Positions 6,392 through 14,057 of a stretch of 15,498 nt of DNA are shown here, one piece after another; position 1 is the first letter of the stretch, and each line of letters starts with the position of its first letter. The notes below the pieces were generated by a model. The model saw nothing but the letters and a program-made list of their open reading frames with translations, searched no databases and had not been told where the DNA came from. The translations under genes were made by a program, and so were the position numbers. The DNA lies in assembly GCA_002390305.1 (NCBI GenBank), contig DGPE01000084.1, positions 1 through 15,498 of the forward strand, written 5' to 3'. The stretch is from Micrococcales bacterium UBA4448. GTDB lineage: Bacteria > Actinomycetota > Actinomycetes > Actinomycetales > Microbacteriaceae.

Positions 6392-6508
6392 CTTTTGGTA
6401 CTTGGGTCCATCAGCGCTGCAAACATTCAGTCATATTTTGTAGCACGAGTCTTTAGTCAAGCTTGAATCACCAGCAACTAAATCTCGGGCTGAACTGCTA
6501 TTTAGACG
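6392..6508. other. Convergent spacer between HNH and pntB
   Basis: 117 bp between two converging genes. The best hairpin, TTTAGT (6452-6457) with ACTAAA (6477-6482), has a 19-base loop and no GC-rich stem, so I do not call a terminator. I see no ORF, RNA gene or promoter here. Confidence 0.4.
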
Positions 6509-7906
6509 CTAGAGCGTGCGAAGAATCTCTTCGACTTTTTCTTTAGCATCACCAAACAGCATTTTTGTGTTGTCTTTATAAAACAGTGGATTTGCAACCC
6601 CCGCGTAGCCAGAAGCCATCGAGCGCTTAAAGACAATCACGTTCTCAGCTTCCCAGACCTTCAGCACCGGCATCCCAGCGATTGGGCTTCCAGGGTTGTC
6701 GGTTGCCGCCGGGTTCACTGTGTCGTTCGCCCCGATTACTAAGACCACAGATGTCTTAGCAAGATCATCGTTTATTTCATCCATTTCAAGAACGATGTCG
6801 TACGGTACCTTTGCCTCTGCTAGGAGCACATTCATGTGGCCTGGCAGCCTTCCGGCAACTGGGTGAATTCCAAACCTTACATTGACACCCTTGGCCGTCA
6901 GGCGCTTTGCCAGTTCCGCCACGGGATACTGGGCTTGCGCGACCGCCATTCCATATCCTGGAGTAATAACCACGCTAGTGGCGTTCGAGAGAAGTTCTGC
7001 CGTAGAAGCGGCATCGATCTCACTGTGCTCACCAGCTTCGTCTTCCGACGATGATGGTGCAGCGATACCAAAACCTCCGGCAATAACTGAAATGAAGGAC
7101 CGGTTCATAGCCCGACACATAATGTAAGAAAGGTAAGCACCTGAAGAGCCCACCAGTGCACCAGTGACGATGAGCAAGTTGTTTCCTAGCAAAAAACCAG
7201 TTGCCGCTGCGGCCCAGCCGGAGTAGCTGTTCAACATCGAAACCACCACGGGCATGTCGCCACCACCGATTGACGCGACCAGGTGCCATCCCAGGGCTAG
7301 AGCGAGGACTGTGACTGTAATCAGAAGCCAAAGCTCTGGAGTGATTACATACCAAACCGTCACACCTAGAAATGCGACCAGCGCTGAAAGATTAAGAAGG
7401 TTTTTCCCGGGCAACATAAGCGGCTTCGAGGAAATCTTCGCGGATAGCTTTAGGTAGGCGACGATCGAACCGGTGAAAGTGACAGCTCCAATAAACACTC
7501 CCACGAACACTTCGGCTCGGTGAATGCCTACCAAGTCTGCGGCAATCGAAGAGGAGTGCAGCGCACCATTCCATCCAACCAGCACGGCAGTTAGACCAAC
7601 AAAGCTGTGAAACAAGGCAATGAGCTCTGGCATACCGGTCATCGCAACCACACGGGCGCGCCATAAACCAATTGCTGCTCCAAGAACAAGAGCGATTGCG
7701 AGAAGTCCCAAACTCAAGGCCGAGGCCTCACTCCAATTGCCGAAGAAACTGAGCCATATGGTTGCTGCAATAGCAACCGTCATTCCCGAGATTCCGAATA
7801 CTATGCCTGTTTTCGAGCTCTCGTGCTTACTCAGCCCAGCGAGGCTCATGATGAAAAGTATCGCGGCGACGATGTAGGCGGAATTGGCTATTGCAATTTC
7901 ATTCAT
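6509..7906 (-). CDS. pntB: Proton-translocating NAD(P) transhydrogenase, beta subunit
   Basis: The membrane and NADP(H)-binding subunit of the enzyme that couples proton entry to reduction of NADP+ by NADH, supplying NADPH. Of 465 residues, about 1-275 form the multi-helix membrane domain. The channel residue equivalent to E. coli beta-His91 is His100 in LIALFHSFVG, and Asp217 lies in GGGDMPVVVSMLNSYSGW. Residues about 310-465 are the NADP(H) domain with PGYGMAVAQAQ at 316-326, GIHPVAGRLPGHMN, and Asp395 in IGANDTVNPAA. Length and sequence match the family closely. The ATG at 7906-7904 overlaps the pntA stop in the ATGA arrangement, with AAAGG upstream inside pntA, so the subunits are translationally coupled. 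It converges on the HNH gene. Confidence 0.97.
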   Translation of the reverse strand: MNEIAIANSAYIVAAILFIMSLAGLSKHESSKTGIVFGISGMTVAIAATIWLSFFGNWSEASALSLGLLAIALVLGAAIGLWRARVVAMTGMPELIALFHSFVGLTAVLVGWNGALHSSSIAADLVGIHRAEVFVGVFIGAVTFTGSIVAYLKLSAKISSKPLMLPGKNLLNLSALVAFLGVTVWYVITPELWLLITVTVLALALGWHLVASIGGGDMPVVVSMLNSYSGWAAAATGFLLGNNLLIVTGALVGSSGAYLSYIMCRAMNRSFISVIAGGFGIAAPSSSEDEAGEHSEIDAASTAELLSNATSVVITPGYGMAVAQAQYPVAELAKRLTAKGVNVRFGIHPVAGRLPGHMNVLLAEAKVPYDIVLEMDEINDDLAKTSVVLVIGANDTVNPAATDNPGSPIAGMPVLKVWEAENVIVFKRSMASGYAGVANPLFYKDNTKMLFGDAKEKVEEILRTL

Positions 7907-9438
7907 CGGGGGTCACCTTTCGTGAACATCTTCAGCATTCGTCTTGTGACTGCGAATCCACCAAAGATATTTATGCTGGCCAGCAAGACACCAAATGTTG
8001 CAAGCACCTGAATGAGAACATTGGTGTCAGTTATCTGGAGAATTGCGGCAACCACGACGATTCCCGAGATTGCGTTTGTGACACTCATCAAGGGAGTGTG
8101 TAGCGCATGGTGAACTTTTCCAATCACATAGAACCCGATCACAATCGAGAGAGTGAGCAGCAAAAAGTGCTGCTGTAGCAGCGGTGGTGCCGCCGAGATC
8201 AGCAAGAAAGCGATGGCAAAGCCTAGACCGATAAGAATGTTTTTGGTTCGCGGCGCCATTCGCTTCTTCTCGATAGGAGCTGCAGCCGGAGCTGCCGCCA
8301 CTGGTGCAGCCGACACTTGAATTGGTGGTGGTGGCCAAGTTATCTCTCCAGATCGAACTACCGTTACCGATCGCTGGACTACATCTTCAAAGTCAATTTT
8401 CAAATTGCCATCTGATTTTGGCGTCAGAAGCTTCAGCAGGTTGAATAGGTTTGTGCCATAGAGCTGAGAGGACTGAGAGGGAAGCCGACTTGGAAGGTCG
8501 GTGTATCCAAGAATTGTCACGCCGTTCTTGGTGACCACTTTCTTGCCAGCGACTGACCCATCGACGTTGCCCCCTTGGGCAGCTGCCATATCAACTATGA
8601 CGCTGCCAGGTTTCATTTGCGAGACATCCTTGGCGGTTATTAGACGCGGAGCGGGCCTGCCTGGAATCAGAGCGGTGGTAATGATGATGTCAACCTCAGC
8701 GGCTTGCTCACTGTAGATTTCGGCGGCACGTTGGTTATAAGCATCGCTCGTAGCCTTGGCATAGCCGTCACTGGAAGTCATGGACTCGCCTATTTCAACT
8801 GGTAAATACTCTCCACCAATTGATTTAACCTGATCGGCGACCTCGGGACGTGGATCGGTAGACCTAACAATTGCCCCCAGGCTAGAGGCTGTTCCGATAG
8901 CTGCAAGCCCAGCAACACCCGCACCAGCCACCAATACTTTGGCAGGAGGAACTTTTCCGGCCGCAGTTACCTGGCCAGTGAAAAAACGTCCAAATTCATG
9001 AGCGGCTTCAACAACTGCTCGGTAGCCTGCGATATTCGCCATGGAACTTAACACGTCCATCGACTGGGCTCTTGAAATTCTGGGGACAGCATCCAGTGCA
9101 AGAGCAGTGACTCCTTGCTTGGACAGCGCCTCAAGAAGCTCTGGACGAAAAGCCGGGCTTAGCAGGCTGATCAGAATTGTCCCTTTTTGGAGTCTCTTGA
9201 CCTCTTGGGGAGTAGGTGCCTCTACTTTGAGGATTATGTGTGATTTCCAAGCAGCTGCCGTGGTGACTATCTTCGCACCGGCCGCTTCATAAGCGGAGTC
9301 TGGGAATGCAGCATTTGAACCAGCACCTTTTTCAATTCGCACTTCATACCCAAGAGCCAATATTTTTTTCACTGTCTCTGGTGTAGCCGAAACTCTGGCC
9401 TCAGAGGCCTGCTCTGCCACAACGCCGATTATCGACAT
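7903..9438 (-). CDS. pntA: Proton-translocating NAD(P) transhydrogenase, alpha subunit
   Basis: The NAD(H)-binding subunit that passes hydride to NADP+ bound by PntB. The 511-residue chain is the full fused form, close to E. coli PntA in length. Residues 1-380 are the soluble NAD(H) domain: RAQSMDVLSSMANIAGYRA at 123-141 is the RQD-loop region, GAGVAG at 172-177 is the nucleotide-binding turn, and GYTDLPSRLPSQSSQLYGTN follows. An Ala/Pro linker at about 380-395 leads to four transmembrane helices at about 404-503, including HALHTPLMSVTNAISG. I chose ATG 9438 because GGGAGA is correctly spaced before it; a TTG at 9450 would lie before that site. It is cotranscribed with pntB and sits downstream of tRNA-Arg. 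In lineages with a light-driven proton pump it could turn the gradient into NADPH, but no rhodopsin gene is in the window. Confidence 0.97.
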   Translation of the reverse strand: MSIIGVVAEQASEARVSATPETVKKILALGYEVRIEKGAGSNAAFPDSAYEAAGAKIVTTAAAWKSHIILKVEAPTPQEVKRLQKGTILISLLSPAFRPELLEALSKQGVTALALDAVPRISRAQSMDVLSSMANIAGYRAVVEAAHEFGRFFTGQVTAAGKVPPAKVLVAGAGVAGLAAIGTASSLGAIVRSTDPRPEVADQVKSIGGEYLPVEIGESMTSSDGYAKATSDAYNQRAAEIYSEQAAEVDIIITTALIPGRPAPRLITAKDVSQMKPGSVIVDMAAAQGGNVDGSVAGKKVVTKNGVTILGYTDLPSRLPSQSSQLYGTNLFNLLKLLTPKSDGNLKIDFEDVVQRSVTVVRSGEITWPPPPIQVSAAPVAAAPAAAPIEKKRMAPRTKNILIGLGFAIAFLLISAAPPLLQQHFLLLTLSIVIGFYVIGKVHHALHTPLMSVTNAISGIVVVAAILQITDTNVLIQVLATFGVLLASINIFGGFAVTRRMLKMFTKGDPR

Positions 9439-9442
9439 TGAT

Positions 9443-9448
9443 TCTCCC
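9443..9448 (-). promoter_or_regulatory. Shine-Dalgarno site of pntA
   Basis: On the minus strand GGGAGA lies 4 bases before ATG 9438. It settles the start, because the in-frame TTG at 9450 overlaps this site. Confidence 0.7.
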
Positions 9449-9469
9449 AATCATCTATTACGTAAGTAT

Positions 9470-9481
9470 CAAGCTAGCTTG
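9470..9481. repeat. 12-bp perfect palindrome upstream of pntA
   Basis: CAAGCTAGCTTG lies between the tRNA 3' end and pntA, about 30 bp before the pntA start. A shorter palindrome, TTACGTAA, is at 9458-9465. Either could be an operator, or part of a processing stem after the tRNA; neither has a partner copy that I can see. Confidence 0.3.
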
Positions 9482-9492
9482 CAACCGTACAG

Positions 9493-9565
9493 TGGCCCCG
9501 AGGTGAATCGAACACCCGACACACGGTTTAGGAAACCGTTGCTCTATCCACTGAGCTACGGGGCC
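9493..9565 (-). tRNA. tRNA-Arg (anticodon CCT)
   Basis: A complete 73-base cloverleaf on the minus strand. The acceptor stem GGCCCCG pairs with CGGGGCC and the discriminator base is A. The D arm contains AGCTCAGTGGATAGAGC. The anticodon stem ACGGT/ACCGT encloses the loop TTCCTAA, giving anticodon CCT for AGG arginine codons. The T arm has GTTCGATTC. CCA is not encoded. A TATAAC sequence 7 bases before the 5' end is a plausible -10. Confidence 0.96.
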
Positions 9566-9578
9566 AACAGCCGTTATA

Positions 9579-9592
9579 GATTACTAGTAATC
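9579..9592. repeat. 14-bp perfect palindrome in the tRNA promoter region
   Basis: GATTACTAGTAATC is a perfect 14-bp palindrome just upstream of the tRNA-Arg -10 and about 30 bp before the large plus-strand gene. Its position suits an operator for either unit. No second copy was seen nearby. Confidence 0.4.
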
Positions 9593-9598
9593 AGCGCG

Positions 9599-9623
9599 AC
9601 TAACCCCCCGCCCGATGGTTAGT
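9599..9623 (+). promoter_or_regulatory. C-loop hairpin at the helicase-like gene start
   Basis: ACTAACC (9599-9605) and GGTTAGT (9617-9623) form a 7-bp stem around the C-rich loop 9606-9616. The right arm overlaps the GTG at 9622, which argues that translation begins further downstream or that the hairpin limits initiation. There is no T-run, so it is not a terminator. Confidence 0.35.
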
Positions 9624-12600
9624 GTTTCCTCGGAAGGGCAAACCGCTCATTCACCCAATCACACCTATTCTTTTGAAGGTGGAACGCAATGAATCTTTTG
9701 AGCTCTGGGACCGACAGCGCCAGGCTATCGGCGGGACAAATCCACTCATTAATTTTGAGCCATCAAGTTTTGGTCAGGTTGATCTGACTCGTTCTCACCC
9801 CGGGGGGCTTGCCCAGTTAGCTTCTGCCAGATCCTCATCAATTTCAAACTTGGTGAGAGACGGTGTTGCCCAATCTCGGGCCCTGACGACATCTCGCCGA
9901 ATCCTGAACAAAGCTCTTAGAATTGAGCGCAATTTTGGGATTGATGCGTTGTTTATTGCTGGAGGGCTGGTCTCTATTGGCGGCAGCAAGATGCCGATCC
10001 TGCTTTGGCGAACCCACCTGCTGCCAAAAGGCGATGATTACGAGCTGAGAATTGACTCAACCCCTCGGATAAACCCAGCTCTTATTCGAACCATTCAGAT
10101 TTATCGGGAAGACTTTAGGGTTTCTGACTTGATTGCCGTGAGTCAGGGCCAATCTGACTTGATTCCAACCGGGGTGTTGTCATTGGTGTCGGAGTTGATT
10201 CAAAGCCCCGAGGTCGAAATCGAAAAGCTATTGGTGCTTGGAAACTTCGTTCCCGAGCTAACGTTGAGTCAACTTGACCAGGCCCCGGGCCAATCTGAGA
10301 TTCTCTTGCAACTCACTGGCAAGAAAGCTGTTGAGCCAATTGATTACACCGATCGAGAGACAACTCTGGTTCTCAATGCCGACCTAGATCAGCAGCGCGT
10401 TATTGGCAAGGCGCTGGCTGGAGATAGCTTTGCGGTTGAGACTTTGCCCGGTTGTGGCTACCTGCAAACTCTGGTGAACTTGCTAGCGAATCTCTCACTT
10501 GAAGGTAAGCGAGCGTTGATTCTGGCACCGAGGCAGCAGACCTTGGATGAGGTTGCCGAAAGGCTAAGTGAGTCTAAACTCGCAGGACTGGCAGTGCGGG
10601 AGTCAAACGCCTGGTCAGATTCAGTAGCGGCCATATCTCGAAATGAAAAAGCCAAGCCAGCATCCCTTTCGGCGGCCATAGCTCTTGCGGCCAAACGTGA
10701 GGCAGAAGTTGAGCAATACTTCGATGTGATCAACGCCAAGGACGCAAACCTCGGTGTCAGTGTGATTGAATCTCTCGAGGAACTGGCAACTCTTGCCTCG
10801 TTGCCTGCAGCGCCGGTAAACAACGCGCGAATTGCCCCAGAGCTTTTGCCTACCATCAGGCAAAGCGCCGGTGATCTTCTCAACCGCGCTCATGAAGCGG
10901 GATTGTTTGCATCTTCCCCCGCCGATGGACCTTGGTTTCAAGCCAAGTTCGACTCCGAAGTTGAGATCAACAAAGCCGTTGCGGCGGCCAGATCGATAGC
11001 GGGTGAAGAGTTTCGCCTTCTTCGCTACCAAATAAACCTCTACCTCACTGACTTGAACCTATCGGCCTGTGTCAAAGTTGAAGACTGGGCGAATCGTCTG
11101 AACCTGCTAATGGGCATTCGGTCCACACTTGATAAGTTCAAGCCTGAAATATTTGATCGGCCCCTGACGGAGCTCATTGCTGCGACCGCTGCCAGAGGCA
11201 ACCGCGGCGAGCTATCCGGGGCTCAGCGCAGGAGGTTCAGGAAGCTGGCTAAGAGTTACCTGCGTCCAGGAGCAGCTCTCATGAATCTCCATCAGGGTCT
11301 GGTTCAAGCCGAAGAGCAGCGCTCCTCCTGGCAGCGGCTGAATCTCACTCAGGCCCCTCCAACTGTTCCGCTGGGACTGGGCGATGTTGAGAGTAAATTC
11401 CAGCAAATCTTCGATGTGCTAGAGACGCTGCAGCGGCATCTAAATCCAGATCCAGATCTGGTTCTTCTTACCCGCTTAAGCTTTGACGAACTTGGAAAGA
11501 CTCTTGAAGATTTAGCAACCAAGACCGATGCCTTGGACAGGTACATGGAGCGCCTACCAATTGCACAGGAACTTGATCGCCAGGGGCTCGGGTCTTTTGC
11601 CAAAGAAGCCAGTAAGACCAGGCCGGAGTATCAGCAATTACAGCGAGAGTTTGACCTAACTTGGTGGCAATCTGCCCTTGAGGCGATCATTCAATCTGAC
11701 TCGAGTGTTCTGGAATTTACTGCCGAAAAGATTTCGACTCTTGAAAGCCAGTTCGAACAGGCGCACGAGGCCCTAATAGCCGAGGGACTGGCTCATGTCA
11801 GGGCTGAACTGGGGCGCTCCTGGAAAGAGTCAATAGCTAGGCACCCGGCGCAAGCTGATGCCCTCCGAAACCAGCTTCGAACTAAGAAACTCGAACTTTC
11901 CCAAGCGGCCAAACTTGGCGGGGCAGTCTATAAATCTCTTGTTCCAGCCGTCCTTGCCTCTCCCTACGCACTGAGTGCGCTTTCCAGCCAAGAAGACTTT
12001 GATTTAGTTATTGTGCTTGATGCCTCTTCAACGGGTCTGGCTGAAGCTCAAGCCGGGCTGGCGCTTTCAAACCAAGTGATTGCCTTTGGGGATCCGATTA
12101 TTGCGACACCTGAAAACTTTGACACCGTCGCCAGAGCAAATCCGATTCATATTGAAGGAGACCGACAGTCGGTTTTTGACCTCGTATCAGAGACTTTTGG
12201 CTCCTTGGCAATTGCTAGAAACTACCGAGTTGAAGGACAGGTCCTGGGAAAGTATCTCAACGATAACTTCTACGACGGACGGTTGGTGCTGGAGCCCTCC
12301 GCCGGCCAGCTATTTGGCTCGCATAACTTCGATCAGATTGAAGTGACCGAAAATCAACTAGCTTCGAGCACGATTGAGGGTGCCACCGAGTCGCTGGAGG
12401 CTGAGGTGAGCCGCGTTACTGACCTCGTGATGAACCACGCCAGATGGAGCCCCGATGAGTCCCTGATGGTTGTGACCGCCTCTAGAACCCACGCTGAGAG
12501 AGTGTTTCATGCTGTGCGGCAAGAGGTTGTCAAGCAACCGCAACTTGCGGAGTTTTTTGACGCCCATGGGCGAGAGCAGTTCGAGAGCGTGACCATGTCT

Positions 12601-13281
12601 GAACTTACACACCGCCTGGCAGATAGAGTCATTTTCTCTGTTGGTTTTGGAAGGACCCCAGAGGGCAGAATTTCTGGAAGCCTGGGGGACTTTAATTATT
12701 CAAGCGCCTCAAGGTGGATGGTGAACCAGATTGTGGCTGCTAGAAAACGGATGACCGTAGTTTCTTGTTACAACTTCGAGGATTTTGCAGCCGGAAGTCT
12801 TTCGGAAAATCAGCGCTGGCTAAAGGACCTTATTGCACCGAGCTTTCTGGGAGATATTTCCGAGGGTGATGCCGACCCGCTGCTGAAAGATCTAGCACTC
12901 CGGCTTCAGAAACTTGGCTTGAAAGTCTCCCTAAATTTTGGTGGACGAATCTCACTTGCTGCTTCGTTTGGAAATAGGGCAACTGTTGTGGACCCGGACT
13001 GGGCGCTTGTTGGTGACACCTGGGACGAACGATTACGGGTTCGACCCGGATTACTCAGGGCAATGGGTTGGGGCTATCAGCGGGTGCATGCTCTCGAGAT
13101 ATTTTCCCATCCTCAGGATGTTGCAAATCGAATTGCGATGACCCTGGGCGTGGATTTAGTCAGAAAGGCCCAACCACTTTTTGAAGAAAAGGCTTTTGAA
13201 GACACCGGTCGGGCCTGGGGAGATGGGGATGATTCAAATGATGACCGCCTCAGAGATGACAAGCCACCGCACTGGGGCTAA
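9622..13281 (+). CDS. Superfamily 1 helicase-like protein with degraded ATPase and nuclease motifs
   Basis: A protein of up to 1219 residues related to large Upf1/DUF4011-type SF1 helicase proteins of actinobacteria. An N-terminal domain (about 25-160) is followed by the first RecA-like segment. There the Walker A position reads LPGCGYLQT (275-283) instead of PGTGKTQT, so the lysine is gone. A long helical insertion (about 330-770) follows. At the Walker B position, FDLVIVLDAS (793-802) replaces FDxVIIDEAS; GDPII (823-827) replaces GDPKQ. The second RecA region lacks the QGxExD of motif V, and motif VI reads NQIVAARKR instead of the AITRAR type. The C-terminus (about 1095-1200) resembles the Vsr/DUF559-like end of these proteins, with Ser1111 at the usual catalytic Asp. 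Numbering is from GTG 9622; TTG 9673 or GTG 9679 may be the real start, and none has a Shine-Dalgarno. The reading frame is intact, so this is a conserved-looking pseudoenzyme, not a pseudogene. Function unknown. Confidence 0.7.
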   Translation: MFPRKGKPLIHPITPILLKVERNESFELWDRQRQAIGGTNPLINFEPSSFGQVDLTRSHPGGLAQLASARSSSISNLVRDGVAQSRALTTSRRILNKALRIERNFGIDALFIAGGLVSIGGSKMPILLWRTHLLPKGDDYELRIDSTPRINPALIRTIQIYREDFRVSDLIAVSQGQSDLIPTGVLSLVSELIQSPEVEIEKLLVLGNFVPELTLSQLDQAPGQSEILLQLTGKKAVEPIDYTDRETTLVLNADLDQQRVIGKALAGDSFAVETLPGCGYLQTLVNLLANLSLEGKRALILAPRQQTLDEVAERLSESKLAGLAVRESNAWSDSVAAISRNEKAKPASLSAAIALAAKREAEVEQYFDVINAKDANLGVSVIESLEELATLASLPAAPVNNARIAPELLPTIRQSAGDLLNRAHEAGLFASSPADGPWFQAKFDSEVEINKAVAAARSIAGEEFRLLRYQINLYLTDLNLSACVKVEDWANRLNLLMGIRSTLDKFKPEIFDRPLTELIAATAARGNRGELSGAQRRRFRKLAKSYLRPGAALMNLHQGLVQAEEQRSSWQRLNLTQAPPTVPLGLGDVESKFQQIFDVLETLQRHLNPDPDLVLLTRLSFDELGKTLEDLATKTDALDRYMERLPIAQELDRQGLGSFAKEASKTRPEYQQLQREFDLTWWQSALEAIIQSDSSVLEFTAEKISTLESQFEQAHEALIAEGLAHVRAELGRSWKESIARHPAQADALRNQLRTKKLELSQAAKLGGAVYKSLVPAVLASPYALSALSSQEDFDLVIVLDASSTGLAEAQAGLALSNQVIAFGDPIIATPENFDTVARANPIHIEGDRQSVFDLVSETFGSLAIARNYRVEGQVLGKYLNDNFYDGRLVLEPSAGQLFGSHNFDQIEVTENQLASSTIEGATESLEAEVSRVTDLVMNHARWSPDESLMVVTASRTHAERVFHAVRQEVVKQPQLAEFFDAHGREQFESVTMSELTHRLADRVIFSVGFGRTPEGRISGSLGDFNYSSASRWMVNQIVAARKRMTVVSCYNFEDFAAGSLSENQRWLKDLIAPSFLGDISEGDADPLLKDLALRLQKLGLKVSLNFGGRISLAASFGNRATVVDPDWALVGDTWDERLRVRPGLLRAMGWGYQRVHALEIFSHPQDVANRIAMTLGVDLVRKAQPLFEEKAFEDTGRAWGDGDDSNDDRLRDDKPPHWG

Positions 13282-13478
13282 TCGGAGTCGCTAGATCTGG
13301 CCGGCACCGAGTCGTTCTTGTAGAAACCTGTACCCTTGAAGCTCACTCCTAGGTTTCCAAATTGCTTGCGGAGTTCCTTTTTGCACTTTGGGCACTCAGT
13401 CAAGGCCTCTTCTGAGAAGGTCTGGTGGGTATCAAATGTGTGCCCGCATGACGTGCAGACGTAGCTGTAAGTGGGCAT
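13278..13478 (-). CDS. FmdB-family zinc ribbon protein
   Basis: A 66-residue protein beginning MPTYSYVCTSCGHTFD. Cys8, Cys11, Cys29 and Cys32 form the two CxxC pairs of a zinc ribbon, as in the FmdB/CxxC_CxxC_SSSS regulatory family. The C-terminal half (VSFKGTGFYKNDS) is also typical. The family is often called regulatory, from FmdB of the formamidase system, but the role of this housekeeping form is unknown. The start is ATG 13478 with GGAGG close upstream; a TTG directly before it is too near that site. It follows the cyclo-ligase gene by 18 bases on the same strand, so the two form a unit. Its stop overlaps the convergent helicase-like gene by 4 bases. Confidence 0.85.
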   Translation of the reverse strand: MPTYSYVCTSCGHTFDTHQTFSEEALTECPKCKKELRKQFGNLGVSFKGTGFYKNDSVPARSSDSD

Positions 13479-13482
13479 CAAT

Positions 13483-13487
13483 CCTCC
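13483..13487 (-). promoter_or_regulatory. Shine-Dalgarno site of the FmdB gene
   Basis: GGAGG on the minus strand ends 4 bases before ATG 13478 and only one base before the in-frame TTG 13481, which favours the ATG. Confidence 0.6.
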
Positions 13488-13496
13488 GCCTAAAGT

Positions 13497-14027
13497 CTAC
13501 CGAGTGGAAATCCTTATAGCCCTGGTTGGGGTGATTATGCCAGTTACTTGTTGATCGTGGGGCTCGCTGGGCACCTGCGGTAGAACCTCGGAATCAAAAA
13601 CCACTGCGTAGAGGTTTTCTTGAGTTGGTCCAAGAAGCGCCCGATCATAGAAACCCTTGCCCTTGCCCAGTCGATTACCTTCGAGATCAACAGCAAGTGC
13701 TGGAACTAGAACCAGGTCAATCGCTGAGATTTCGGCCTGCAATCCAGTCGGTTCCGACAACCCAAATTTCCCAGCAATCATGGGTGGCTTTGCAAAAACC
13801 AGGCTGTCACCATCCACTCTTGGGTAGTAAACCTCAAACCTTTCCTCTGCCCACGCGTTGAACTGGCTAACATCCGGCTCAGAGTAAAGCGGCTGATAGC
13901 TCGCAATGGATTTCGCCGCCAGCGCCGCTACAGCAGCCTGGAGCTGCTCCGCAAGCCCTACTGAGGGCTGAGGCCGCTGAGATAGAAGTGTCTGCCGGAG
14001 TGACTGCTTGGCATTTCGTTGTTCCAT
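13497..14027 (-). CDS. 5-formyltetrahydrofolate cyclo-ligase
   Basis: This enzyme uses ATP to convert 5-formyltetrahydrofolate to 5,10-methenyltetrahydrofolate, returning folate to one-carbon metabolism in the cytoplasm. The 176-residue protein starts with the basic EQRNAKQSLRQTLL helix. Residues 86-93 (GKFGLSEP) are the substrate-side GxxGxxEP motif, and 117-129 (GNRLGKGKGFYDR) is the nucleotide-binding loop, here with two Lys where Gly is usual (GxGGGYYDR type). The C-terminal HDQQVTGIITPTR is as expected. The start is ATG 14027; no Shine-Dalgarno is visible and the message may be leaderless. It is divergent from the acetyltransferase and followed by the FmdB gene, a common actinobacterial order. 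Confidence 0.92.
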   Translation of the reverse strand: MEQRNAKQSLRQTLLSQRPQPSVGLAEQLQAAVAALAAKSIASYQPLYSEPDVSQFNAWAEERFEVYYPRVDGDSLVFAKPPMIAGKFGLSEPTGLQAEISAIDLVLVPALAVDLEGNRLGKGKGFYDRALLGPTQENLYAVVFDSEVLPQVPSEPHDQQVTGIITPTRAIRISTR

Positions 14028-14032
14028 AGCGG

Positions 14033-14038
14033 TAATCT
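14033..14038 (+). promoter_or_regulatory. Candidate -10 of the acetyltransferase gene
   Basis: TAATCT in the spacer shared with the divergent cyclo-ligase gene. A start 7-8 bases downstream would give a leader of about 12 bases before ATG 14058, or a leaderless message from GTG 14046. No clear -35 is seen. Confidence 0.3.
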
Positions 14039-14057
14039 TGCCAGCGTGCAGAGATTT

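Noticed and set aside
6452..6482. Terminator between HNH and pntB
   Set aside because: AT-only 6-bp arms with a 19-base loop and no T-run.
7029..7664. Long alternative-frame ORFs inside pntB
   Set aside because: Shadows of a strongly conserved gene; their translations match no family.
9493..9565. tRNA as an integration site with an adjacent mobile island
   Set aside because: No integrase, no repeated tRNA end, and the neighbour on the 3' side is the core pntA gene.
9599..9623. Actinobacterial 6C RNA
   Set aside because: A single hairpin with a C-rich loop; the 6C motif needs two such stems and is longer.
9622..13281. Pseudogene
   Set aside because: No stop or frameshift over 3.6 kb, and the domain architecture is continuous; motif loss alone does not make a pseudogene.
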